Positions 31,341 through 40,600 of a DNA stretch of 57,088 bases are shown here, piece after piece (the first letter of the stretch is position 1; every line of letters begins with the position of its first letter). Below the pieces are notes generated by a model that saw only the letters and a list, made by a program, of their open reading frames with translations, had not been told where the DNA came from and did no database searches. The stretch is taken from positions 1 to 57,088 of IMG/VR virus record IMGVR_UViG_3300037261_000179; one strand, 5' to 3'. The DNA is from a virus. The translations under genes were made by a program, and so were the position numbers.

Positions 31341-32075
31341 TCAGGTCTGGGTATTCGCGTTAATCACATACTGGGGCAGCAGCGGGTGTGCGCTGTCGAG
31401 CATATGAAGGTACGTATCCAAGGAGTGAAACGCCGCGAGCTCGTCATCCGCTTCCTTGGTGGAGTCCACCCATAAGGTCGGACCAATGTGCTCATAGCAA
31501 AACAGCGGGTGGATGTCGAAAGGCACCTGCGGAACGAAGTCCGGTACATTGACAACCCGGACGAGCTGCAGTCCGCCGCTGAGCGCCCCTGCTACGAAAT
31601 CCGCATCCCCGACCCGGGGTCCCGCAAACGTGGCCAGAGCGCAGTTGGGCGTATCCACTGCCGCCATTGTAGCCAGGGCGGCACCAAGGCTGTGGCCAGT
31701 CACGATTACCGGCCGGGTTAGCGAGTATAGAAACACCCGCAGCGGCAAATTGCCGGCCTGCAGCGTCTGGTAGAGGTCAAGGAATCCACTGTGCACCCTC
31801 CCGGCTCCGAAAGGGCAGTCCACCGGGAGAGCTTCCGCATCCTTGACCCACTCCCAAAAGCCCTCCGTTCCCCGGATCGCACAAACCCAAGCGGAAAGCT
31901 CAGTATCAAAATAAACGACCCCGTACGGCTTCCGGCCGTCAGGGTCTGTCCCCCAAACAAGCGTGACCTGATTCGACGGCACAGCTACTGCCTCCGGAGA
32001 GGTATGAAATCCCGGCTGGTAGCACGCATTCACTGCGTTTCCCAGCCGGACCAGCTGTGCCGTGGAAAAAGTCAC
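31341..32075 (-). CDS. Class 3 lipase (alpha/beta hydrolase)
   Basis: 244 aa from GTG 32075, which overlaps the stop of the lipoprotein gene; an upstream in-frame ATG at 32111 lies inside that gene. Lipase_3 pattern: IRGTEGFWEWVKD near 68-79, nucleophile Ser129 in GHSLG, FAGPRVGD at 150-157, Asp179 in NVPDFVPQVP, His217 in AFHSLDTYL. The catalytic triad is complete. No signal peptide, so it would need a holin-type lesion or another route to reach lipid. Between a lipoprotein and an i-spanin-like gene, it may attack host membrane phospholipid during lysis. Phage class 3 lipases are uncommon. Confidence 0.8.
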   Translation of the reverse strand: MTFSTAQLVRLGNAVNACYQPGFHTSPEAVAVPSNQVTLVWGTDPDGRKPYGVVYFDTELSAWVCAIRGTEGFWEWVKDAEALPVDCPFGAGRVHSGFLDLYQTLQAGNLPLRVFLYSLTRPVIVTGHSLGAALATMAAVDTPNCALATFAGPRVGDADFVAGALSGGLQLVRVVNVPDFVPQVPFDIHPLFCYEHIGPTLWVDSTKEADDELAAFHSLDTYLHMLDSAHPLLPQYVINANTQT

Positions 32076-32539
32076 TTGGCAGGGGCAAGAACGGATTGCT
32101 GGCCGGACCAAAAATCAATCCCATGCTGGATACCCAGCGCAAAGTCGGTCAGGGCTGCTCCGACTATCGCCGTATTGGCGTTGGGCAGCGCACCCGTCAC
32201 CCCGGCATTGGCCTGAATGGCTGCGGAGATTAAAGAGCCGACTTGGTTGTACGCAGCGGCGTTCTTTGGGTCGGCCATAGCCGCGGCCTGCAGAGGCTGC
32301 AGTTCGGCGTTGAGCACGCCCATCTGGAAAGGGGTGATCTTTCCAGTAGCCAGCGTAGGCAAAGCGGCGGCGAGGTCCTGGAGACCTTTGAGGGTCGCCG
32401 GATTGTCACTGAGTTTCTTGGTGGCAAAAGCATTCCCCGCAAGGTAGTTTGCCGTGGCGATGTTTTGGGAGGGCGTGCCGCATCCGGCAACAAAAGCGAG
32501 CCCGAGGGCCGCGACGAGTAGAACGAGCATGTTTTTCAT
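32072..32539 (-). CDS. Lipoprotein, possible o-spanin or surface protein
   Basis: 155 aa. Signal peptide MKNMLVLLVAALGLAF with lipobox FVAGC (Cys20), so the mature protein is probably lipid-anchored. The mature part is Ala-rich and helical (LAAALPTLATGKITPFQMGV), unlike typical Pro-rich short o-spanins. Next to the lipase (GTGA overlap) and one gene from the i-spanin-like protein. An o-spanin or superinfection-exclusion role is inference. Confidence 0.6.
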   Translation of the reverse strand: MKNMLVLLVAALGLAFVAGCGTPSQNIATANYLAGNAFATKKLSDNPATLKGLQDLAAALPTLATGKITPFQMGVLNAELQPLQAAAMADPKNAAAYNQVGSLISAAIQANAGVTGALPNANTAIVGAALTDFALGIQHGIDFWSGQQSVLAPAK

Positions 32540-32551
32540 GTTTTCTGTATT

Positions 32552-32860
32552 TTAGTTTTCGGACGAGACAGCAGGGGGCAAACCCTTGGTGTCAGAAATG
32601 TATTTGGCAGCTGCAGCCATCGTGTGGATGATCATTTGAGCAATCGCTGTTTTCCAGCCCATTCCCATCCCACGGGTGGCGTCGTTGATCACCGGGATAT
32701 TCGAGACCATGACTTCAACACCGTTCGTGCTAACCATGGTCGTGAATGCTGTTGCCGCCGCTACCGCCACCGAGCTCCACAGCCCCAAGCCCCAAGCCCG
32801 CCAGTCAAGATACTTTTTCGGATCGCTGCAAAGGGCCGCAGTTGTCGCAACGGGGTTCAT
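32552..32860 (-). CDS. Holin-like small membrane protein
   Basis: 102 aa from the Met at 32860 (context TTTTCC-ATG), not the longer in-frame start at 33040, which overlaps the upstream gene. A hydrophobic segment at about residues 24-44 (GLGLWSSVAVAAATAFTTMV) and a second weaker helix (TAIAQMIIHTMAAAAKYI) give one or two membrane passes. First gene of the lysis-type cluster, which fits a holin. The sequence family is not recognised. Confidence 0.45.
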   Translation of the reverse strand: MNPVATTAALCSDPKKYLDWRAWGLGLWSSVAVAAATAFTTMVSTNGVEVMVSNIPVINDATRGMGMGWKTAIAQMIIHTMAAAAKYISDTKGLPPAVSSEN

Positions 32861-32949
32861 GGAAAATACTGTTAGGATGTTGCTCTGTTGGGTACAAGCT
32901 AAAATTGCCATTTGAGAAAATTTCAAAAGCCAGCGCCAATGCGAGTTTT
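32861..32949 (-). promoter_or_regulatory. AT-rich gap upstream of lysis cluster
   Basis: 89 bp between the last fibre-like gene and the holin-like gene. Read on the minus strand it is AT-rich, with TTGAAATTTTCTCAAATGGC as a possible -35 region. No clear -10 and no convincing terminator hairpin. Weak candidate promoter for the lysis genes. Confidence 0.25.
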
Positions 32950-34497
32950 TTATAGATTGTTCCTGGGCATGCTGGAAACTCCGCCGCCTCCACCCCCGCC
33001 GGTATTTTGGTATGCACCTGCCCCGTAGGGAACCGTCCAAGTAGCATCGGCCAAATCTGTCGTGAAGTAGGCCGAATTATTCACACCAGCCGCAATAACT
33101 GGCGATCCGGAATTTGGTTGATACGTCCCGCTTAAGTTCGGATTACTGACATTGAAATTTGCATCAAAGGCCGCTCCAAGCGCCTGCCAGCCGGCAATGT
33201 TGTAGAACACGCCGGCGGAGGTCGAACTCCATGCAAATTGACTTCCACCGCTCAGCCCGTAGCCAAAATTATTCGTTCCGTTGTAGACGACGGACGCATT
33301 GTACTGAACGATAACTTGGGTCGTTAGCCCGCTTGAAACGTTGTTGTTGACGTAATAGGTGTCACCTCCGCTTATGTCGATCATCGCCCCCGAGCCAACG
33401 CCGACCGCCGTATTATTGTAGACGCGAAATACCCCACCAATCGACGGGTAAGAATTCAAATACATGCAGCCGTTATTCGGTGCACCGCTGGAATCGACCA
33501 AGAAAAGATTGTCGTAAATCAACGCATCCTTGACCTGATACTGGATGAAGAGGCCAGTCGTGGCGTTCGCTCCGAAGCCCGGACCAATGACGTTGTGATC
33601 GTAAGTCACATTCTGCGCGTAGCCGGTGGACGGCAAATAACAGAAGGTGAAAAAGCCATCATGGTGCGAGCTGTCAATCGAGTCGTCCCAATTTTTCCAA
33701 TCATGGAAATAGCAGTGGTGGACGTGCATCCCTGAGAGAGTGGACGTGTTGTAGTGATTCCCCGCCCATCCGCAAATGTTGGTATTGTACGCCGTGCAAT
33801 AACTGTACTCCAAGTTCGTCGTGGTATTGTAGTCGATGTCGAAGCCATTGCCGCAATCTGAGAAAACGCAGTTCGTCACCAGGTCATTCCCATAGGAAGA
33901 GAGACCGCCATAATAAAGCAGGTGCACCGCGCTCGCGAGCGTGATCCCCGCCGGCGGATCATTCTGCGCCCGGACGTAAAGGTTTTTAACCACTAGATTC
34001 TTGATTATGATGTTTGAGCTACCAGCCATCCATATTCCGACAGAGTCCGATTGATGGGCCAGGCCGGTCCCGTTGGCCGTGTTTTGAATGAACCCGTTTG
34101 ACGTACCTGTCGCGCCATACCCGCCGATCATTCCCGTCGCCCCGCCGTCGATGGTGATATAGGACAGGTCCGCAAAGCTGATTGCTCCATAAGGACTCGG
34201 CCAGAGCGGGCTAGTGAAATTCGCCCCGGAGTCAAAAAGGATCGTAACCGGATTGCCCGAAGTCCCGCCGGCTTGTGGGGAAAAATTTGATGTGATCGTC
34301 CCTACGACATGGATCGTGTCCCCAGGGCTAACTTTTCCAGCGCCCGCGCCCCAGTTCGATGGGTTGTTTGCTTCGGTGACGCTCCATGGATTCCCGATTG
34401 TGCCATTGTGCGAACCGCTGCCAGACTGGGTGAAGTACAGGTCTTCGGCTTGTAATGTAACAAGCAGCGCGAAAAAACTAATTAAATATCTCAGCAT
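32950..34497 (-). CDS. Signal-peptide-bearing beta-helix protein (tailspike-like)
   Basis: 515 aa. Begins MLRYLISFFALLVTLQA, a signal peptide with likely cleavage after LQA. The body is a run of short strands with N/G/S turns typical of right-handed parallel beta-helices (SNIIIKNLVVKNLYV, NVTYDHNVIGPGFG, GVFRVYNNTAVGVGSG), as in pectate-lyase-like tailspikes and surface polysaccharide hydrolases. A poly-Gly stretch (about 500-507) precedes the short C-terminus. Last of six fibre-like genes; five have signal peptides. Could be a secreted polysaccharide-active enzyme or an exported spike. Confidence 0.6.
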   Translation of the reverse strand: MLRYLISFFALLVTLQAEDLYFTQSGSGSHNGTIGNPWSVTEANNPSNWGAGAGKVSPGDTIHVVGTITSNFSPQAGGTSGNPVTILFDSGANFTSPLWPSPYGAISFADLSYITIDGGATGMIGGYGATGTSNGFIQNTANGTGLAHQSDSVGIWMAGSSNIIIKNLVVKNLYVRAQNDPPAGITLASAVHLLYYGGLSSYGNDLVTNCVFSDCGNGFDIDYNTTTNLEYSYCTAYNTNICGWAGNHYNTSTLSGMHVHHCYFHDWKNWDDSIDSSHHDGFFTFCYLPSTGYAQNVTYDHNVIGPGFGANATTGLFIQYQVKDALIYDNLFLVDSSGAPNNGCMYLNSYPSIGGVFRVYNNTAVGVGSGAMIDISGGDTYYVNNNVSSGLTTQVIVQYNASVVYNGTNNFGYGLSGGSQFAWSSTSAGVFYNIAGWQALGAAFDANFNVSNPNLSGTYQPNSGSPVIAAGVNNSAYFTTDLADATWTVPYGAGAYQNTGGGGGGGVSSMPRNNL

Positions 34498-34498
34498 T

Positions 34499-35089
34499 TT
34501 AGTGAAATTTGAAGTTTACAGGACCGTAAGCGTGGTTGGCCCCACCCGTAGTGCCGGTGCTGCCACCGCCGGCGGCCCCGCCTGAATCGTAGCAGCCGTT
34601 ATCTACTGAGATAACTGCATTGGCCGTGACGCTCGTATCAGAATCGTAGAAGTGATCCACCCCCGTTGCCTCTACCGACATACAGCGATAGATCGTTGAG
34701 GCACTAACTGTGATTGGAGTGGCCAGAGTAACATAAACATAACCATCGGCATCCGCTGCATTACTCATGTTAATCGTGGCCGATCCATTCGTCACCGGCG
34801 CTCCAGCAGAGCCCGTATAAATTGCAACAAAATGCGAAGCTGAATCACCTGCTGCCTTATATCTGCCAACGGCTGTAATTACCTTGGACGCTCCTCCAAC
34901 CGTGAATTGAAATCCTGTGGCGAAGCCGCCGCCATCAGCCCTAAGTGTGCCGGGCGTCTGTCCGGTAATAACATGGGGATCGCCCCCACTGCCCGCCAAC
35001 ACCGTCTTGGAAGGGAAGCGCGCCGACTTGTAGGGCACCTGAGCGAAGATGCCGGTACAGAGGAAAATAAAAATGATTAGATTTTTCAT
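34499..35089 (-). CDS. Signal-peptide-bearing small fibre-like protein
   Basis: 196 aa from the Met at 35089 (MKNLIIFIFLCTGIFA, then QVPYKSARF), a signal peptide with cleavage likely after IFA. The mature part is beta-rich (FQFTVGGASKVITAVGRYKA, YVYVTLATPITVSASTIYRC) like a carbohydrate-binding or fibre tip jelly-roll, and ends in a Gly/Thr-rich tail and VNFKFH. It overlaps the upstream small gene (TAAAATG). Not recognised by family. Confidence 0.55.
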   Translation of the reverse strand: MKNLIIFIFLCTGIFAQVPYKSARFPSKTVLAGSGGDPHVITGQTPGTLRADGGGFATGFQFTVGGASKVITAVGRYKAAGDSASHFVAIYTGSAGAPVTNGSATINMSNAADADGYVYVTLATPITVSASTIYRCMSVEATGVDHFYDSDTSVTANAVISVDNGCYDSGGAAGGGSTGTTGGANHAYGPVNFKFH

Positions 35090-35090
35090 T

Positions 35091-35330
35091 TTATGCTCCC
35101 GCAGAATCCGCCCATGTACCAGAATACCCCGTACCCATCTTAGCGATCCAATGGGCACCATCGCTCTCCATCGTTAGGTAATCACCAACTGCGCTTGTTG
35201 TATCTTGCAGGTAGTGATTGGCAGTCAGAGCGGTTGCGCCGTTGTAGGGCAGTTCAGCGTAGCCGGGGACTAGGTTGCCAGTAATCATTTTAAAGAGTGC
35301 GTCGGCGAGTGCTTGTTGGCCGGGGGTCAT
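35091..35330 (-). CDS. Small fibre-associated protein (79 aa)
   Basis: MTPGQQALADALFKMITGNL, then YAELPYNGATALTANHYLQD and ESDGAHWIAKMGTGYSGTWA. The only member of the six-gene fibre cassette without a signal peptide. The aromatic/Gly-rich C-terminus resembles fibre tips or chaperone-like tags. Function unknown. Confidence 0.45.
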   Translation of the reverse strand: MTPGQQALADALFKMITGNLVPGYAELPYNGATALTANHYLQDTTSAVGDYLTMESDGAHWIAKMGTGYSGTWADSAGA

Positions 35331-35400
35331 GGGAGCGCGGCGGCGAAGATAGGGGCAAGGAATGTTTCATGAGCTGGAGAGGAATAGGAGCGGGCGCATG
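35331..35400. other. Short intergenic gap
   Basis: 70 bp between two fibre-like genes. I see no hairpin, promoter or convincing reading frame. Confidence 0.4.
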
Positions 35401-37260
35401 TCAGTTAATCTTGATTGCTGAAATGCTCGCCGCTGAAACCGTTACTGATCCGGCGGAAGGAGTCGCAGTGACGGTGCCTTGTATACCAATAGTATCAGTT
35501 GTCTTGAGGGTATTGTATAAAGCTGTGAGTGTGACCGTCGGCCCGTTTGTCGCCAGAGTGGTCATTACCGGAATCTGGTCGCCGAAAATACTGCCGGACA
35601 AGTCGGCAGCCGTGTTATTCGTTCGGCGCAGTTTGTAATTCACGGAGGATGCCGTGGCATAGGTTGCGCCCACATAGCTCGTCTGAAGTGTGGCGGTGAT
35701 CAAGTATGTGCCAACTTCAGTCAGTGTTACGCTTGGACTGGTAGTGCCAAAAGTGACCGTGCCATAAGACCCCGTCAGGGTGTATGCCGTGCCCCCGGCA
35801 ACTTTGGTGTATGACGTTCCCGTTGCTATAGTTGATCCTGCCGCCATTGGTCCGGCCAGCAGCAAATTGGGACAACCTTTAAGACTGTAGATATTATTCC
35901 CCCCTGATGCCGAATCGTCAAACGCCGTATTGACGCAGTTTAAGAAAAACACCCCATTGCCGTTGCCGTATATTAGCGGGTACCAACCATTCTGTCCGGT
36001 ATTTGGATCGCTAAAATTGCAATTAAGAAAATAGAAATACTGGACGTTGGTATTAGTGAGGTCGCCAAAAGATATGGCGCCGGTAGCGGTCTTTACCGCC
36101 CAACAATTATTCAATACCACAACACCGCCGTTTGTTTTGGAGCTCAGGTCGCCAGCTGCACCAATTCCACAATTATTAATGGCAATAAAGTTTCCCACAT
36201 TGGAGGAACCACAGCTTAATTGACCAATGTTATTAATATCCTGCAATAAAATCGTCGGCATTTTGCCGGAGGACGTTGTCCCGATTTGTACGGCGGCATA
36301 GGCAAAGTTTATCAGGGATATGGCGTTGGCCGAAGCATCGACTGATTTAAAATCAGTCTGAAAATCTAATGCGGAGTTGGCATCACCAATCACTGTGATA
36401 GAAACCGGTCCGGTCATTCCAGTACCGACGGTCTTTTCAACGAACCAAACCGCCGCACCGCGAATATTAATAACGTGCGTGGTAGTTGAAGTGTTAGCAA
36501 AATTGAGCCTAAGCTGATACTGATTTCCAAGGGTAGTAGGTCCATCGTTAGCACTACCGTAGGCTCCCGATCCCCAGCCACAGATATAGATAAATTCATT
36601 CCAGCCCGTATTGGGCAAATCCATTTGGAAATAGCTGCCTTCGTTTGTGCCCGGTGTATCCAGAATAAAAATTGATCCAGCCGCGATGGATGAGGCATTG
36701 ACCGCATTGTAAGCAGCCAGCGGTGTTTTGAAGGATAAAAACGGGTTGCCAAGCACGGCAGTAGAGTCGTTGCCGTATTGATTGGAAAGATAGGCCACTA
36801 TTGCATTGTTTGTGATCGGAAGTGCTGCCCCCTGCTGCACGCCGACGACGGTGTAGGGGACGCCGGTGCCGGTGGGGGTGGGAGTAAAGGCCGCAGTACC
36901 CAACGTTCCTCCCGCTCCTATGTTAAGCGTACTCGCGTCCGTACCAGCAAGGGTCAGCGTATTTGAAAATGTCAGCGTCTTCGCGGCTGCTCCTGTCAAA
37001 GTAAAGCTACCGGCCGTAAAGGTGTTTCCATTGTATGTCGTGCTTGCCAGATTTTTGGTTGTCTTGTTGAAAGTAAACGTGGAATCTGCGGCGAAAGCCC
37101 CGGTATCGTTGAACTGAACCTGCGTACTGGACCCGCCGGGCGTACCACTACCCCCGCCCCCTGCCGACACAGATCCGATCGAAGCTGCGCCACCAGGATT
37201 TGACACACCGTCTCCAAACGCCAGCAACGGCAGAAATAAAAGTAAGAATAGCTTTTTCAT
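35401..37260 (-). CDS. Signal-peptide-bearing tail fibre/spike with C1q-like end
   Basis: 619 aa. N-terminus MKKLFLLLFLPLLAFGDG is a strong signal peptide (cleavage likely after AFG). Then tail-fibre-like repeats (VQFNDTGAFAADSTFTFNKT, NGNTFTAGSFTLTGAAAKTL shared with the 1566-aa protein), a beta-helix region (about 170-460, NVQYFYFLNCNF, GVFFLNCVNTAF), and a C-terminal jelly-roll of C1q/TNF style at about 490-619 (EVGTYLITATLQ, NYKLRRTNNTA, DTIGIQGTV). Domain make-up is that of a receptor-binding fibre. No in-frame Met close after the signal peptide allows it to be skipped. Confidence 0.6.
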   Translation of the reverse strand: MKKLFLLLFLPLLAFGDGVSNPGGAASIGSVSAGGGGSGTPGGSSTQVQFNDTGAFAADSTFTFNKTTKNLASTTYNGNTFTAGSFTLTGAAAKTLTFSNTLTLAGTDASTLNIGAGGTLGTAAFTPTPTGTGVPYTVVGVQQGAALPITNNAIVAYLSNQYGNDSTAVLGNPFLSFKTPLAAYNAVNASSIAAGSIFILDTPGTNEGSYFQMDLPNTGWNEFIYICGWGSGAYGSANDGPTTLGNQYQLRLNFANTSTTTHVINIRGAAVWFVEKTVGTGMTGPVSITVIGDANSALDFQTDFKSVDASANAISLINFAYAAVQIGTTSSGKMPTILLQDINNIGQLSCGSSNVGNFIAINNCGIGAAGDLSSKTNGGVVVLNNCWAVKTATGAISFGDLTNTNVQYFYFLNCNFSDPNTGQNGWYPLIYGNGNGVFFLNCVNTAFDDSASGGNNIYSLKGCPNLLLAGPMAAGSTIATGTSYTKVAGGTAYTLTGSYGTVTFGTTSPSVTLTEVGTYLITATLQTSYVGATYATASSVNYKLRRTNNTAADLSGSIFGDQIPVMTTLATNGPTVTLTALYNTLKTTDTIGIQGTVTATPSAGSVTVSAASISAIKIN

Positions 37261-37646
37261 TTGGAAACGGAGTCGTCGGTCGTGATGTCGAGAGTGACGG
37301 AGCCCCCGGCGGAGATGGCCACGTATGGTTTGGAACTCGCCCCCACGCCGTTAGGGAAAGTTTTAACCCATGCCGTACCCGCTTTTAGCAGGTAGCCTGT
37401 CGTTGTGGTCGGATCGGTGCCGGTCGGAGTTGTGGAATTTGGAAAGGTACTCCCCCCGTCAAACGAAAGCCTCACATCCACCGAGCCCGTGTTCTGGACA
37501 GTCACCTGACGGCAATCCGGGCCAAAGGTGATAATAGGCGTCGCCGTTGAGAGCGTACCCGTCACCTGCTTGATGGTGGCGCTCGCGGAGAGCGTGAAGG
37601 CAAGGCACAAGGCCGCCGCAAGAAAGAATCGTAGTGTGTTTTTCAT
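37257..37646 (-). CDS. Signal-peptide-bearing small beta protein (129 aa)
   Basis: Start Met at 37646 (MKNTLRFFLAAALCLAFTLS, cleavage likely after ASA, classic A-x-A). Mature part is a small beta-sandwich (RQVTVQNTGSVDVRLSFDGG, GYLLKAGTAWVKTFPNGVGA, SAGGSVTLDI), resembling small phage fibre/tail-associated beta domains. Overlaps the start of the 619-aa gene. A periplasmic or surface role, or assembly with the neighbouring fibres, is inferred from context. Confidence 0.55.
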   Translation of the reverse strand: MKNTLRFFLAAALCLAFTLSASATIKQVTGTLSTATPIITFGPDCRQVTVQNTGSVDVRLSFDGGSTFPNSTTPTGTDPTTTTGYLLKAGTAWVKTFPNGVGASSKPYVAISAGGSVTLDITTDDSVSK

Positions 37647-37653
37647 GGTAAAA

Positions 37654-40600
37654 TTAGTTGTTGTTGAGCTTGATTGATGGCGTACCGTGGCCGCCATCCG
37701 CAATTGAAAGCCCGTCCATCGAAACGTTGTTAGTAACCTTGGTCGGAGCTGCAGTGTAATCCGTTATGATGTAATTGCCTCCGCTCGCTTGGCTGCTCAC
37801 CGTCCCAACAATCGCCGTGTTGGTCAGAGTCACCGCCGAATTGGGCACGAGCCGAACACTTTCGTTGTTCGATGCGGAAAGCAGGTTGATGCTGTTACCG
37901 ATCAGCTTAAGCCCATTCCATGCGGTAGGACTTGAAATGTCGGTTCCGGTGTCGATGCCGCGGCAGAACTGCGCCCGGCCCTGGCTGAGATGGCAGCCCT
38001 CAACTGTAAGGTTTTGCCAGTCGGCAATGACGAGGCAGGAACCGGACGCGATGTCGTCCACATCGGCCTTGATCGTGCAATCAGTTGAGTTCACGAACCA
38101 GATCCCGTGACCGCCGCCGACCGTGCTGGAATTGCGCACCTTGACGTTCAGCAATTTCACCCGCGTATTGCGCGTGCTGGAGTTTATCTCCCCACGGACA
38201 CCGGACTGTTTCACGGTGTCAATGTTCACGCCGTTGACGAGAACGTCAGTATCGCCCGCCAGCCAGATGCCTCGTCCCCAAGTAGAAGCTGGAGCGATAT
38301 TGCAGGCCGTGGTGTTAGCGATGCCGCTTGTCCCGGTGCCACCGCTGCCAAGATAGGTCACCGGTAGGGTCGTCACACTGCCCGAATGCGTCGCGCTCCC
38401 GCTCATGGTGAAGGTCTGATAGTTGGTCAGGCGCGTTGCAGACACGTTCACCACGACGATATTGCCCGAGACGAGACCGGAATAAACCGATGCCAGAGAA
38501 AAGCTGTTTGAATCAGTATCGTTTATATAAATGTTTGTGGCACTTGAGGGCGTAGCGTTGTTCAGGCGAAATGTTCCACTGGCCGGGCTGCTGGTCGTAG
38601 TCGTGCTGAAGGCGTAGGAAGGCAGATAATCGTTTGGGGAGCCACCCGCGCCGTTGGCCGTCGTCAGGCACTGCCCGTAATCCCGTGAACGGACAAGTCC
38701 GCCCTCCACGGTGATGTCAGTCGAAGTGTCGATCCCGTAACCGTCATCGTCCTGCCCCACCAGATGGCAGTTATAGACGGTGCCTCGAGTGCAACCGCTC
38801 AGGTGAATTCCATCGGCGTAACAAACGGAAGTACTGATATTGTTCAGACGCACATCAGTCGCATTGACTGCGAAAATGGCGAATTCCCCCGAATGTTTTA
38901 TTTCGACATCGTGCACGTAAGGAAAGGAGCCCTGTAACTGCAAGGCATGAGCTCCGGTCGTCCGCGCCGTGCATCCGCCATCGACCGTCAGATTGCAGAT
39001 TGTGATATGGTCGGTGGTCGTATCGGTCTTGATGGTCTGGCCTGGCGAGATGCCTTGCAAAATAGTTACACCAACTCCATCACCGCAGATCGTGGTATTA
39101 CTGTGCCCGGTGAACGTGACGAGGCCGGCGGTAGCTGTGTTGAACACATAGTTGCCGGCCGGGAAATAGAGAATTCCGTAGTTGGCAGGCAGCGCAGAAA
39201 CGGCAGCTTGGATCGCTGTGGTATCGTCTGAACCGTTGCCCAGCGCCCCATAGTCCTTCACGTTGATCGTCAGATTCAGATTTGCTTTCCCCGTGCGCTG
39301 ATGCGCGAGTGTGTCAAAGGCAAGAGTATCGAGGAATTTGACAGAGAAAATTGGATTCCCAGAACTCGAGGTAAGCGAGATTGTTTCCGTGGTCCCGCCA
39401 ATTCCAAAGATCATATTTGGAGCAGCGCCGAAAGCACGGAGCGAAAACGAGCTTTTAGCATAGCTTCCACTTGCCCCGGAAGCATCCGTAAAAGAAAGTG
39501 TCCCCGTGTCCAGCTGGCTGGAGGTAGAAGTCACACCGATATGAATAGCCCCATTGATTGTCTCAGTACCGATAAACGTTTGGGAAGCATCCGTCCGCGC
39601 AATTGTCGCCGCCGCATCTGGGAAGGTGAAAGCTCGCACCGCCGTCAAGCCCGTCGCGGAAAAGAAAGCCGAGTTTGTCCCTCCATTCGCTGGGGGCAGC
39701 ACCCCTCCAACGTCAGTCGTCAGATTAATCTTAGCCAAGGAAGCCGGAGACGAAATCGCAATAGTCCCGTCTGCCGCCGCCCCTGTGTGCAAAACCTGCA
39801 CGAGAAAAGAAGTAGTCGTAACCGGGGCTGTTGAAGTGAGCGCCCCCGACGTGCCTAGGTAGTACTGTGTGTTTGCCGCCAAACTCGAAATTACATTCTC
39901 AAACCCACTCATGGTCACCGTGAACGGGTTTCCTGTCCCCGTTACCACGCCGTCAACAACCGCCGTGCCAGACGCAGCATTGTCTGATAAAACCCAAGCC
40001 GACCCATTGTTGAACACGCACTGGCCAACGGTGAAACTGTTGGCCTGCGACACGGCGCGGGTTACCGACGTGCCCGTACCACCCCCGCCACCGTTCCCAA
40101 GAGCGCTCACCACCTGAAAGTTGGTTCCATCATAAGCGACGACCACAACTTGCCCTGCACGAATATCATTCGCCGCCAAATCCGTATTTACCCCACCGAC
40201 CGCCTTTTTGAGAGTCTTGGCCCCGAGAGCATTGATATTCAAAGTCGAAGCCGACGTGTTGGCGTTGGCCGCCACAAAAGTATAGAGAGGCGTGCCCGTG
40301 GTATAAGTGGTGATCGCAGGAGCCAGCGTCATCACGTAGGTATTCGTGGAGCCTGAATCCGCCACGTACGTTGCTTGGTAGGAATCATCCGAAAGCATCC
40401 AACGGCTGTTCACCAGCTTCAATCTCGCGCTGTGGTTTCCTGCAGGCCCTGGCGTGTAAACTCCGCCCGCAATTGCCACATCCGGGTCCCCCTCTCGAAA
40501 GACACTCGCCCCTGAAAATGTCACCGTGGACGTTGCGTTGCACCCTTGGAAATAAAGCATAAAACTATCGCCATTCACCGCAGACGGAAGGGAAACACCT

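Noticed and set aside
32861-33040. Longer start for the holin-like gene at 33040
   Set aside because: The extension overlaps the coding end of the beta-helix gene and lacks typical character; the Met at 32860 precedes the membrane segment.
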